Shown here in pieces: positions 1 through 6,965 of a DNA stretch of 20,797 nt; the stretch's first letter is position 1, and every line of letters starts with the position of its first letter. Location: positions 1 through 20,797 of the forward strand of contig CAXFIU010000024.1 of the NCBI GenBank assembly GCA_964003245.1, given 5' to 3'. The position numbers and the translations under genes are program-made. A model generated the notes under the pieces. The model was not told the origin of the DNA and did not search any database. It saw only the letters and a list, made by a program, of their open reading frames with translations. Source of the DNA: MGIIb-O2 sp964003245 (GTDB lineage Archaea; Thermoplasmatota; Poseidoniia; Poseidoniales; Thalassarchaeaceae).

Positions 1-51
1 ACCATGAAAGCAAACCTGACAATAGAACGACCAAGAAGATTGTCTTTCTAA
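1..51 (+). CDS. Possible C-terminal tail of a gene cut by the window edge
   Basis: Frame 1 is open from the first base and ends at a TAA at 49-51, giving 16 residues ending in ERPRRLSF. The stop lies 3 nt before a perfect hairpin, which fits a gene end followed by a transcript-end structure, and the next gene on the right faces the other way. Against this, frame 3 is also open until about position 92, and 16 residues carry no recognisable family signal. No function can be given. Confidence 0.3.
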   Translation, partial: TMKANLTIERPRRLSF

Positions 52-54
52 GGT

Positions 55-77
55 GCTCCGTACGAAGCGTACGGAGC
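55..77. terminator. Perfect 10-bp hairpin between convergent genes
   Basis: GCTCCGTACG at 55-64 and CGTACGGAGC at 68-77 are exact reverse complements around a 3-nt loop (AAG); T54/G78 could add a wobble pair. It sits between a possible plus-strand gene end at 51 and the minus-strand gene end at 96. No strong T run follows on either strand, so a bidirectional transcript-end or RNA-processing role is inferred from position and symmetry only. Confidence 0.45.
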
Positions 78-95
78 GGTGTGTGTGTTTGAGTA

Positions 96-296
96 TTAGA
101 TTAATTTCTCTCTATCGGTAATTCGATTTCTTCCACGTGAGACCCTAGGTACATCTTTCGCATCATATCCTACAGCATTGCTTAACTTTGCTCTACTCCT
201 AACTCCCGAAAAACCAATAGTGATTTTTGTTTTATGATGTTGGGTGAGGGGGCTTTTACGCCCCCCCACGTTTTTGTGCATCCCATCCTCGCTCAT
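96..296 (-). CDS. Small basic protein of unknown function (66 aa)
   Basis: This 66-residue ORF starts at ATG 296, 4 nt after the stop of the RHH regulator gene (TGA, 303-301). The longer in-frame start at 338 would overlap that gene. AGAGG lies exactly 7 nt before ATG 296, a strong Shine-Dalgarno at the spacing used by neighbouring genes, so translation is likely and cotranscription with the regulator is implied. The product is rich in Arg and Lys (GVRSRAKLSN, VSRGRNRITDREKL), has no membrane segment and no cysteine pair, and matches no family I recognise. Its early codons contain a G7 run (minus strand, 267-261) within a GC hairpin. The charge suggests nucleic acid binding, but that is only inference. 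Confidence 0.5.
   Translation of the reverse strand: MSEDGMHKNVGGRKSPLTQHHKTKITIGFSGVRSRAKLSNAVGYDAKDVPRVSRGRNRITDREKLI
248..265. repeat. GC hairpin with C7/G7 run
   Basis: GGGGGC at 248-253 pairs with GCCCCC at 260-265 around a 6-nt loop; a run of seven C spans 261-267 and T5 follows at 271-275 on the plus strand. It lies inside the 66-aa minus-strand ORF. As a plus-strand structure it resembles an intrinsic terminator, but no plus-strand gene leads into it. Confidence 0.4.
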
Positions 297-300
297 TCTC

Positions 301-672
301 TCACCTCTGAGCGTTCGAATCATCATTAAATCGCGCACTTAGCTCATTCATACGCTCTCCGAGGAGTTTTGTCACAGACATCCCCTCTATTGTTTCTCTT
401 CGAATATAATTCCTTGCAGCTACTTTCAACACAGTTTCTGGTTTTTCTGCATGAATCTTACAAAAATCGTTCATTAGAATTGTTAATTCGGGGCCTAAAT
501 TGACTTTTACACTATCGCCATGATTAATCACATCCTGCTCTAGTAATCGCCTTACTGCGTCTCTAATGACATCTGATCGATTTCTCATTCCATCAAAACC
601 TATCCTCTGATCTAGTGCCAGCAAATGATCTTCTGGAATCCTTAGCGAAACCATCGGGCTTTGTCCACTCAT
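301..672 (-). CDS. Ribbon-helix-helix DNA-binding protein with two tandem RHH-like units
   Basis: A 123-residue protein. Residues about 7-45 form a standard CopG/Arc-type RHH domain: strand MVSLRIPEDH, helix ALDQRIG, then NRSDVIRDAVRRLLEQ. Residues about 56-95 look like a second copy: strand VKVNLGPEL, helix TILMNDFCKIHAE, then PETVLKVAARNYIRRE. RHH proteins normally dimerise to make one DNA-binding unit, so two copies in one chain could act as a pseudo-dimer or contact two operator half-sites. The start at ATG 672 has GAGG exactly 7 nt upstream. The gene is followed after 4 nt by a 66-aa basic ORF, probably one transcript. Direct repeats lie just upstream of a TATA-like stretch, suggesting autoregulation. 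An antitoxin role is possible, but the downstream ORF does not look like a known toxin. Confidence 0.8.
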   Translation of the reverse strand: MSGQSPMVSLRIPEDHLLALDQRIGFDGMRNRSDVIRDAVRRLLEQDVINHGDSVKVNLGPELTILMNDFCKIHAEKPETVLKVAARNYIRRETIEGMSVTKLLGERMNELSARFNDDSNAQR

Positions 673-719
673 CGTCGTCCCTCAGCCTTAGCAGAAGACG
701 TCCAGCACATAAATGTAAT

Positions 720-741
720 GCAAATGAATTGCAAATGAATT
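720..741. promoter_or_regulatory. Tandem 11-bp repeats, candidate RHH operator
   Basis: GCAAATGAATT occurs twice back to back (720-730, 731-741), with degenerate versions on both sides (ATAAATGTAAT about 709-719; ACAAATTGT 742-750). Read toward the RHH gene, the degenerate copy at 709-719 gives a TATA-like ATTACATTTAT about 40 nt before the ATG at 672. The perfect copies therefore sit immediately upstream of the core promoter. RHH regulators often bind short repeats near their own promoter; binding here is inference. Confidence 0.45.
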
Positions 742-830
742 ACAAATTGTTAATTTTTATGTATTTTTATTTATTCCCTCCATTTTGTTAGATAGTGCGG
801 TTCAATAGTAACTACTCTTTGGGCTAATCA

Positions 831-844
831 GAGGTGATTTTATC
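831..844 (+). promoter_or_regulatory. Shine-Dalgarno site selecting an ATC start
   Basis: GAGGTGA at 831-837 is followed by TTTT and then ATC 842. The distance from the GAGG core to the start is 7 nt, identical to the GAGG/GGAGG-to-start distance for the RHH gene, the 66-aa ORF and gcvPB. Confidence 0.55.
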
Positions 845-2158
845 AAAGTCATTAATGATGCAATTCATGGACAATTTCGTATTGATGATGTCAGGGAGGA
901 ATTGCTAAAAACACCTGAAATGAATAAACTTAGTCACATTAAACAATTAGGACTAGCTCATCTTGTATTTCCTGGCGCTCATCATACTAGATTTGAACAT
1001 TCTCTAGGTGTTTCTCATATTGCAGGATTAATGGCTGATTCTATATCTTTGAATGCGCATGAGAAATCTACTGTCCAAGTTGCTGGAATGTTACATGATG
1101 TAGGTCATGGCCCCTATTCACATACATTAGAACATATTCTTCATGAAAGAGGGGGGCTTGATCACATGTCGATTACGGAGGGTATAATCTTAGGCGATTA
1201 TGATATTCTAAGAGAAGGTGAGGCTAAATTTTTCTCAGAACGAAGAAGCATCCCTGAGATTCTTGAGTCTTATGAAATAGATCCTAAGGAAGTTGCAGGA
1301 CTTATTCGTGGACCTGATGCAGGTGGTACTGAGAGAAATTTACTACAATGGGTGGAAGGTAAAGAGAATTTTGTTTTTCAAGACGACACCTTATCCCACT
1401 TAATTCACGGACCAGTTGACTGTGATCAGATGGATTATTTGTTGAGAGATTCTCATTTTACAGGAGTAAAGCATGGAATAATTGACCATCATAGACTTAT
1501 TGAATGCCTAGAGAGGCACGGGGGAGATGTAGCAGTAGAAGAAGGAGGTTTACCTGCATTAGAAGGTATGATGATGGCTAGAGGGCTAATGTATAGTGCC
1601 GTTTACTTCCATAGAGTAACAAGAGTAACTGAAATTATGCTTTCCAGAGCAGTTGAAAGGAGCGTTGATGATTTGCCCGATTCATTAGATTTACAGAAAA
1701 GAGTCGACTCAGAAATTTGGGGGGCGCTTTATGATTCAGGAAAGTTTGCTAGAGATATGGTTAGGAGGCTAAAGTATAGACAACTAATGAAAATATCAAC
1801 TAGTCGTCGAAGACAAGATTTACCCGAAGAAACTATTGAAAAATTAATTTATCTAGCATCTAACTCTTCCAAAAGAATTGAGCTTGAAGATGAAATTGCG
1901 AAGCGCGCAGGATTAGATGAGGGTTATGTTGCAATAGATGTCCCTTCGGTTAAATTATTGCTTTCTGAACCTCGTATGTCTCAAGTAGATATTAGAATAA
2001 TTGGCGATGATGGTAAAACACGATGGTTCAAAGACCATACTCCAATAGCTGAGGCATTAAGGAATAGACAGGTATCTCAGGAAGTTGTCTATGTTATGAC
2101 TTTACCCGGTTATGAGAAGATAGTAGAACGTCTTGCCGAAGAACATATCTTCTCATAA
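842..2158 (+). CDS. HD-domain phosphohydrolase (COG1078 / dNTPase-like), ATC start
   Basis: Metal-dependent phosphohydrolase of the SAMHD1/dGTPase-related HD superfamily, 438 residues if started at 842. Visible motifs: HTRFEHSLGV (metal His 53), MLHDVGHGPYSH (His85-Asp86), and HGPVDCDQMDYLLRDS (Asp 193 or 195), the usual arrangement of this family. The first standard in-frame start is TTG 902, but that removes the family's characteristic N-terminus (INDAIHGQFRID, compare the DPxHG element), which is encoded just upstream. No ATG, GTG or TTG lies in frame between the stop at 809-811 and 902. GAGG at 831-834 followed by exactly 7 nt puts the start on ATC 842. The substrate, likely a nucleotide, cannot be read from the sequence. 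Glutamate dehydrogenase follows on the same strand 102 nt later. Confidence 0.85.
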   Translation: MKVINDAIHGQFRIDDVREELLKTPEMNKLSHIKQLGLAHLVFPGAHHTRFEHSLGVSHIAGLMADSISLNAHEKSTVQVAGMLHDVGHGPYSHTLEHILHERGGLDHMSITEGIILGDYDILREGEAKFFSERRSIPEILESYEIDPKEVAGLIRGPDAGGTERNLLQWVEGKENFVFQDDTLSHLIHGPVDCDQMDYLLRDSHFTGVKHGIIDHHRLIECLERHGGDVAVEEGGLPALEGMMMARGLMYSAVYFHRVTRVTEIMLSRAVERSVDDLPDSLDLQKRVDSEIWGALYDSGKFARDMVRRLKYRQLMKISTSRRRQDLPEETIEKLIYLASNSSKRIELEDEIAKRAGLDEGYVAIDVPSVKLLLSEPRMSQVDIRIIGDDGKTRWFKDHTPIAEALRNRQVSQEVVYVMTLPGYEKIVERLAEEHIFS

Positions 2159-2260
2159 TTACTGTTTAATGAGTTGTCCAATACATACTATTCAAAAGGG
2201 GTTAGTCGGTCCTCTGCTTGCCCGATAACTAATCTAGATTCGGAAACCTTGGTGAATCCC

Positions 2261-3616
2261 ATGGACAATACAATGAAAAAAGTGTACGATAGTGTAATTG
2301 CAAGAGACCCGAACCAACCTGAATTCCATCAAGCCGTGGAAGAGGTGCTGGAAAGTTTAGTTCCAGTAATTAAGCAGCATCCTGAATATTTACCAGTAGT
2401 GGAATCAATGGTTGAGGCTGAAAGAATAATTCAATTTAGAGTTCCTTGGTATGATGATAGTGGCAATTTACAAGTTAATCGTGGATTCCGTATTCAAATG
2501 AATAGCGCAATAGGGCCATACAAAGGCGGACTCCGCTTTCACCCATCTGTTAATCAATCGATCCTTAAGTTCTTAGCATTTGAGCAGGTATTCAAAAACA
2601 GCTTGACTGGTCTGCCGATGGGTGGTGGAAAAGGTGGTTCTGACTTCGACCCAAAGGGTAAAACAGATGCTGAAGTAATGCGTTTTTGTCAATCTTTCAT
2701 GATGGAATTATGGAGGCATATTGGTGCTAATTTAGACGTTCCAGCGGGAGATATAGGCGTTGGAGGAAGGGAAATAGGTTTCCTTTTTGGAATGTATAAG
2801 AAATTAGCTAACGAGTTCACTGGTGTACTTACTGGAAAAGGACTCTCATATGGTGGTTCTCTAATTAGACCAGAAGCAACAGGATATGGCCTAGTTTATT
2901 TTGCTAGAGAAATGCTTGCAGCGAAGGGGAAATCATTCGAAGGTGCAACAGTCTCTATTTCGGGCTCAGGCAATGTTGCACAGTTTGCTTGTGAGAAAGT
3001 CTTAGATCTTGGAGGAAAACCGGTTACAATGTCTGATTCCAGTGGATTTGTTCATGATCCAGATGGTATAGATAGGGATAAATTATCTTGGATTATGGAT
3101 TTAAAGAATAATCGCCGTGGAAGAATCTCAGAGTATGCTGAAGAATATTCAAGTGCCACTTTCACTCCATCTGAACCAGAACCAGCTTCAAATGGATTAT
3201 GGGGGATAAATGTCGATGTAGCACTCCCCTGTGCTACTCAAAATGAGATAAACGGCGAAGAGGCAAAAATGCTAGTTAAAAATCAAGTTATGGCTGTAGC
3301 AGAAGGTGCGAATATGCCTTGTACTCCGGAAGCTGTTGAAGTTTTCTTAACTAATGGCGTTATGTTTGCACCTGGAAAGGCTAGTAATGCAGGCGGAGTC
3401 GCCACTTCAGGTCTTGAAATGTCTCAGAATTCTCTAAGATATAATTGGACTCGAGAAGAAGTAGATGCTAAATTAGACAAAATCATGGTGGACATACATA
3501 AGAATGCAGCAGAAACAGCTGAAAGATATGGTATGCCAGATAATTATGTGGCAGGCGCTAATATTGCGGGCTTCCTTAAAGTCGCAGAGGCAATGACTGC
3601 TCAAGGGTTAATTTGA
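2261..3616 (+). CDS. gdhA: NADP-type glutamate dehydrogenase, bacterial GdhA class
   Basis: Interconverts glutamate with 2-oxoglutarate plus ammonium; this class usually uses NADPH and assimilates ammonia. The protein is 451 residues with near-identity to E. coli GdhA (447 aa) in key blocks: IGPYKGGLRFHPSVNQSILK, LPMGGGKGGSDFDPKGK with catalytic Lys124 (E. coli Lys128), DVPAGDIGVGGREIGF, the Rossmann segment SGSGNVAQFA, and the C-terminal ANIAGFLKVAEAM. The frame is open back to TTG 2174, but the extra 29 residues are unlike the family; ATG 2261 is preceded by GGTGA and gives the normal length. The gene ends 7 nt from the convergent ABC ATPase gene. Many euryarchaea carry a different, shorter GDH, so acquisition from bacteria is plausible. 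Cofactor preference is by family, not shown. Confidence 0.95.
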   Translation: MDNTMKKVYDSVIARDPNQPEFHQAVEEVLESLVPVIKQHPEYLPVVESMVEAERIIQFRVPWYDDSGNLQVNRGFRIQMNSAIGPYKGGLRFHPSVNQSILKFLAFEQVFKNSLTGLPMGGGKGGSDFDPKGKTDAEVMRFCQSFMMELWRHIGANLDVPAGDIGVGGREIGFLFGMYKKLANEFTGVLTGKGLSYGGSLIRPEATGYGLVYFAREMLAAKGKSFEGATVSISGSGNVAQFACEKVLDLGGKPVTMSDSSGFVHDPDGIDRDKLSWIMDLKNNRRGRISEYAEEYSSATFTPSEPEPASNGLWGINVDVALPCATQNEINGEEAKMLVKNQVMAVAEGANMPCTPEAVEVFLTNGVMFAPGKASNAGGVATSGLEMSQNSLRYNWTREEVDAKLDKIMVDIHKNAAETAERYGMPDNYVAGANIAGFLKVAEAMTAQGLI

Positions 3617-3623
3617 TTCCTAA

Positions 3624-4364
3624 TCATTCATCATCCATCGCTGAAAGAAATTCTTTCAGCCTCTCAGTTTTAGGATTTTCAATGATGTCTGATGGGCCTT
3701 CCTCTGCAATAATTCCCTTGTCCATGTAGATTATTCTATCAGCAACATCTCTAGCAAAATTTATTTCATGAGTAACTATTACCATTGTCATTCCTTCATC
3801 AGCTAAACCTCTAATTGTTTGTAACACTGATCCTATTAATTCAGGATCTAAGGCACTAGTCGGTTCATCAAATAATATAACTTCTGGATGCATTGCTAGA
3901 GATCTTGCAATTGCTACTCTTTGTTTCTGCCCTCCAGACAGGTTTCCCGGATAAGCCTCTATTCTATCTAACATATCTACTCTTTCCAATACTTCTAGGG
4001 CTATTTTCTCCGCATCTTCCTTATTCATACCTCTTACATGCCTAAGTCCTAATGTTATATTTTCCAAGACCTTTAGATGTGAAAAGAGTTCAAATGATTG
4101 GAAAACCATTCCTATTTTTGAACGTATTTCATTAACATTTGCTAACGGATTATTTATCACCTCTCCGTTTAATTTGATTACTCCTAATGTAGGTTCTATA
4201 AGCCTGTTAATGCATCTAAGTACAGTTGATTTCCCACTACCTGATGAGCCTATAATTGCTACAGATTCTCCTTTTTTAACTTTGAACGAAACTCCTCTGA
4301 CGGCATGTACTCCTCCAGCATATATTTTTTCGAGATTCTCTATGATTAGTACTTCTTCTTCCAT
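3624..4364 (-). CDS. glnQ: Polar amino-acid ABC transporter ATP-binding protein (GlnQ/HisP type)
   Basis: Cytoplasmic ATPase that powers import through the adjacent permease. The 246 residues show the full set of ABC motifs: Walker A GSSGSGKS (39-46), Q-loop Gln89 in MVFQSFELF, signature LSGGQKQR (142-149), Walker B VILFDEPTSALDP (162-174) and H-loop His199 in VTHE. The FQSFELFSHLKVLEN stretch and overall length are typical of the polar amino-acid uptake family. ATG 4364 lies 2 nt after the permease stop (TAG, 4369-4367), with GGAGG inside the end of the permease gene, so the two are translationally linked. No substrate-binding protein gene accompanies them here. The substrate is likely an amino acid, but which one cannot be told. 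Confidence 0.93.
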   Translation of the reverse strand: MEEEVLIIENLEKIYAGGVHAVRGVSFKVKKGESVAIIGSSGSGKSTVLRCINRLIEPTLGVIKLNGEVINNPLANVNEIRSKIGMVFQSFELFSHLKVLENITLGLRHVRGMNKEDAEKIALEVLERVDMLDRIEAYPGNLSGGQKQRVAIARSLAMHPEVILFDEPTSALDPELIGSVLQTIRGLADEGMTMVIVTHEINFARDVADRIIYMDKGIIAEEGPSDIIENPKTERLKEFLSAMDDE

Positions 4365-4366
4365 CT

Positions 4367-6952
4367 CTAATTGCCTCCAGAAATACCCAAGCCAGGAATC
4401 CTAGTCTTTTCTTCTAATCTTCTCAATAGTAAAGCTAGAGTCCATGTGACTACGAAATAAGCTATCATTACCATACCCCAAGTCCAAAAGATCTGGAAAG
4501 TAATTGCCACAACTAGTTTCCCTTGACGTGTCAATTCAGTATACGCGATAACACTCGCTAGAGACGAATTTAGTACTAGATTTACCATTTCATTACCTAG
4601 TGGGGGGATACATATCCTGATGGCCTGAGGTAAAATAATTAGTCTCATAGTCCCCATATAAGTCAGACCTATACTTCTTCCTGCCTCCATTTGCCCTGAT
4701 GGAATTGCTGCTATTGCGCCTCTTATTGTTTCACATTGATATGCTGCGGAGTTTAGCCCTAATGCAAAGATTGCACTAAGATATGATCTTTTTCCAGGGC
4801 CAAATAAACTTTCACTTACATAATCAATCATGGGGGAAAACAGGCTATCTAAAGGTCCAAGATGAGAAGAAATCATCGTTAAATCATCCGTGACATCAAT
4901 TCCTATGTTTTGTATATGTTTTCCTAATTGAACACCGAAATGGATAAACATAAATTGTACCAATAACGGCGTATTTCTGAAAAAATCAGTATAAAGAGTT
5001 GCTAAACTACTCAGAGGCCTTAGACTCCATGGGTCGATAGTAATATTGTATTTGTTCAATTCAAAACCAGTTCTAGAAAACTCTGGAATTATTTTTCTAG
5101 TCATGAATAATCCCAATCCCAAGATAAGTAAATATTTCATTAAATTAGTAATACTAAATTCAAAGTTATTAACATTAAAATCTACGAATAACTCTGTTAA
5201 AATAATACTCCATAAAATAATCAATAAAAACAACTTACCTGCGAATAATGTTTTCTTAGAAAAACTACCATTCGCCATAAAAAATAAAATTCCAAGATAT
5301 GTCAGACCTATACCAATTATTAGCCTAAAGAATGCGCTTGGATCTCCAATTGGTGCGAAAATATATCCTAGTTGAGCGGATAATTTCGGAGTATCTGAGC
5401 CAAGCTGGAAATCATGAAAATCATTCAGTGCTGAGTAAATTAATTCTGCTCCTCCATCGAAGCCCCATTCTTTTGAAATGGGCATACCAATTAATAGCGA
5501 TAAACCAAGAAGCTTGATTACTTTATTCCTATGATTATTTGGTATTAGGATTCCTAGAAAACCCTCCGAATCTGTTTTATTCTTATTGATATAATAATCT
5601 AGTAAAATGGTTATACCGATTATTGTTAAGAATGTAAAAATCCCCAGTCCTATTCCTCCATCTCTAGCGAATAAGATGCTTATTGGTATTACTAACCAGA
5701 ATAAGATCAATGTTTTCTCTAAATCGCTTTCAATCATCTGTTTTAGAGTAGTTGGTGCAGTTTTACACATTGCTAAAACAATACCTAGGAAGAAACCAAG
5801 AAGAATTCCAAAGATTACTATTTTTATCGTTGATTTCAACCCCTCCCAAAGGTTATCTTTTGTAAAATCAACGAACTCACTGAAATTACTCAAGTCAATT
5901 ACTTCAAATCCAACTGGTTCGTCCTCTCCTCCATTTTCCGTATAGAAGATATTTCCATTATTTCCAACAATTATTCCTCTAAATGCATTTTCCATAGCTA
6001 TATCATTTATTTTCTGATTGTCGAAACCATCTGGCAATAGCTGAGATGTAACTATATTCCCTCCATCTTTACTCAGTGCAACATAACCATTATCTCCGGT
6101 CAATAAAATCTTAGTAGTACTCAATATTTCTAATGATGTTAGATTTACATTAAGGCTAGTGGTGTAATTTTCAGATTCAATCTCCTTAATAGTCCATGAA
6201 TAACCTACAGTTGTTGTCAATGCTTCTTGTGTTGATTTCAATATTTGTCCATTTGAAGTTATGGCGTAAGCCCTATTTGTTTTATAGAAACCAATTGATA
6301 TAATCTCAGATTCTGAGATAATTTCAGGGGTTTCTCTGATTTCCCAAGTCATACCATTATCTTCAGAGCCCATAATTAATCCGGATGAACCTGAAATTAA
6401 TCCCCTATCCTCTTCGAATGTAATATCGTATAGATTTTCTGAGGTCAATGAATTTATTTCTAACCATTCATTTTCTCTTAGAATTTGAATTCCACCAAAA
6501 TCTGTAACGATTATAATTTCATTCATATTGTTAATTGCGATTGAGTTTATTCTTGTTTGAGAATCAACACTTTTGTCAATCCATTCACTAGAATCTATTT
6601 CTTTGTAAATTACCGTTCCATTTTCACCAGCGGCTGCAGTCATATAATCGTTAGAATATGCCGTTAGAATGTCTTCATCAGTAGGCGAATTCACCATGCT
6701 CCAATTTGTTATTTTTTCACCATGAATTATTATGCCATTATCTCCAAAAACCCAAGCATCTCCATTTGAATCAATCACAGCCGCATTATAGTCATCTGTT
6801 GAGCCAATCTCTATTCTATTCCATGTGCTTTCATATCCTTCAGCAAGATTTGGTGTCAAGAAGATAACAACTAATGTAGTAGCTATAAGTAATATTCTTG
6901 ACGATTTAGGAATCTTGTACCAACCCAAAATTCTTTCTTCTTTTGATAACAC
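4367..6952 (-). CDS. Beta-propeller / amino-acid ABC permease fusion protein
   Basis: An 861-residue protein with three parts. Residues about 18-40 are a hydrophobic signal or anchor (RILLIATTLVVIFL). Residues about 45-350 hold seven repeats with a G-x-N/G-G core (VFGDNGIIIHG, AAGENGTVIY, VTDFGGIQIL, ISGSSGLIMG, ITSNGQILK, LTGDNGYVAL, IVGNNGNIFY), resembling a Ycf48/BNR-type seven-bladed propeller placed outside the cell. From about 368 comes a HisM/GlnP-type permease: first helix EGLKSTIKIVIFGILLGFF, then FRNTPLLVQF near 650 and the EAA loop AIPSGQMEAGRSIGL near 756 that contacts the ATPase. About 240 residues with some six further hydrophobic segments split the permease after its first helix. 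Start: GTG 6952 with AAGG exactly 7 nt upstream; GTG 6958 overlaps that site. It follows the SufT-like gene by 13 nt. Confidence 0.85.
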   Translation of the reverse strand: MLSKEERILGWYKIPKSSRILLIATTLVVIFLTPNLAEGYESTWNRIEIGSTDDYNAAVIDSNGDAWVFGDNGIIIHGEKITNWSMVNSPTDEDILTAYSNDYMTAAAGENGTVIYKEIDSSEWIDKSVDSQTRINSIAINNMNEIIIVTDFGGIQILRENEWLEINSLTSENLYDITFEEDRGLISGSSGLIMGSEDNGMTWEIRETPEIISESEIISIGFYKTNRAYAITSNGQILKSTQEALTTTVGYSWTIKEIESENYTTSLNVNLTSLEILSTTKILLTGDNGYVALSKDGGNIVTSQLLPDGFDNQKINDIAMENAFRGIIVGNNGNIFYTENGGEDEPVGFEVIDLSNFSEFVDFTKDNLWEGLKSTIKIVIFGILLGFFLGIVLAMCKTAPTTLKQMIESDLEKTLILFWLVIPISILFARDGGIGLGIFTFLTIIGITILLDYYINKNKTDSEGFLGILIPNNHRNKVIKLLGLSLLIGMPISKEWGFDGGAELIYSALNDFHDFQLGSDTPKLSAQLGYIFAPIGDPSAFFRLIIGIGLTYLGILFFMANGSFSKKTLFAGKLFLLIILWSIILTELFVDFNVNNFEFSITNLMKYLLILGLGLFMTRKIIPEFSRTGFELNKYNITIDPWSLRPLSSLATLYTDFFRNTPLLVQFMFIHFGVQLGKHIQNIGIDVTDDLTMISSHLGPLDSLFSPMIDYVSESLFGPGKRSYLSAIFALGLNSAAYQCETIRGAIAAIPSGQMEAGRSIGLTYMGTMRLIILPQAIRICIPPLGNEMVNLVLNSSLASVIAYTELTRQGKLVVAITFQIFWTWGMVMIAYFVVTWTLALLLRRLEEKTRIPGLGISGGN

Positions 6953-6965
6953 ATTCACACCTTAT

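Noticed and set aside
297..338. Longer start at 338 for the small basic ORF
   Set aside because: It would overlap the RHH coding region by 38 nt; ATG 296 has a perfectly spaced ribosome site.
2174..2260. N-terminal extension of glutamate dehydrogenase from TTG 2174
   Set aside because: The 29 extra residues have no counterpart in GdhA, and ATG 2261 has GGTGA upstream and gives the normal length.
4174..5945. Plus-strand open frames opposite the ABC ATPase and permease
   Set aside because: They mirror hydrophobic codons of the real minus-strand genes and show no recognisable protein features.
4367..6952. Propeller and permease as two separate genes
   Set aside because: The frame is continuous with no internal stop or ribosome site near the junction at about 5860, and the propeller is preceded by a signal/anchor segment that suits an outside domain.
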